Made by a program: the position numbers and the translations under genes. Positions 13,502 to 13,525 of a stretch of 13,525 nt of DNA are shown piece by piece. Each line of letters starts with the position of its first letter. The first letter of the stretch is position 1. The notes beneath the pieces are model-generated. The model saw only the letters and a program-made list of their open reading frames with translations, searched no databases and was not told the DNA's origin. The DNA comes from Oscillospiraceae bacterium (GTDB lineage: Bacteria; Bacillota; Clostridia; Oscillospirales; Ruminococcaceae): contig JAITFV010000183.1 in the NCBI GenBank assembly GCA_031281115.1, forward strand, positions 1 through 13,525. The letters are read 5' to 3'.

Positions 13502-13525
13502 ATGCCTGATTCATCGTTACAGTCC
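13502..13525 (+). CDS. Start of an unknown plus-strand gene (cut by window edge)
   Basis: Only eight codons are visible (MPDSSLQS). The call rests on the ATG with an ideally spaced GGAGG and an AT-rich upstream region. Nothing can be said about function. It is divergent from the IS transposase and opposite to the flagellar operon, so it is not part of that operon. Confidence 0.5.

Noticed and set aside
1..13525. tRNA, rRNA or riboswitch genes
   Set aside because: No such structures were recognised on either strand by eye; the space not covered by genes is short and repeat-filled.

Overview
The window is a long flagellar gene cluster written right to left on the minus strand. At its right end it meets rearranged DNA carrying an insertion sequence. 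The gene order in the direction of transcription is flgE (3' part), flbD, motA, motB, fliM, fliY, cheY, fliO, fliP, fliQ, fliR, flhB, flhA. FlbD and a CheC-domain FliY in this order suggest a motile Bacillota, most likely a clostridial lineage. This is inferred from gene content and order, not from a phylogenetic marker.

Region 1-10728 holds twelve closely spaced flagellar genes. flhA runs off the left edge and lacks about its last 25-30 codons; the others look intact. They encode the stator (MotA, MotB), the switch (FliM, FliY), the chemotaxis response regulator (CheY), the export gate (FliO, FliP, FliQ, FliR, FlhB, FlhA) and FlbD. fliL, which often lies between motB and fliM, is absent. flhB, fliP, fliM and motA appear to start with TTG.

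Five of the gaps between these genes (fliR/fliQ, fliQ/fliP, fliY/fliM, fliM/motB, motA/flbD) hold AT-rich arrays with a strict 7-nt period, built on variants of AATTNNN. Two arrays end in the same short hairpin module, and the two copies differ by a compensatory base-pair change. The arrays reach into the stop codons of motB and flbD and directly abut the ribosome binding site of fliQ and the start of fliR. A separate 48-bp element with inverted ends sits between cheY and fliO.

Region 10729-11956 holds a hairpin-bearing spacer and the 3' part of flgE. The flgE frame has lost its 5' part. Near 11957 it meets a plus-strand coding remnant with EAEQQ repeats whose copies vary at synonymous positions, so two unrelated genes are joined tail to tail. 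The join is either a real rearrangement that broke the hook gene or an assembly chimera.

Region 12361-13407 is a 1047-bp IS1595-family insertion sequence with 26-bp imperfect terminal inverted repeats. Its minus-strand transposase is frameshifted by one base at an A8 run, and no target duplication is visible. After it comes a ribosome binding site and the first eight codons of a plus-strand gene that leaves the window.
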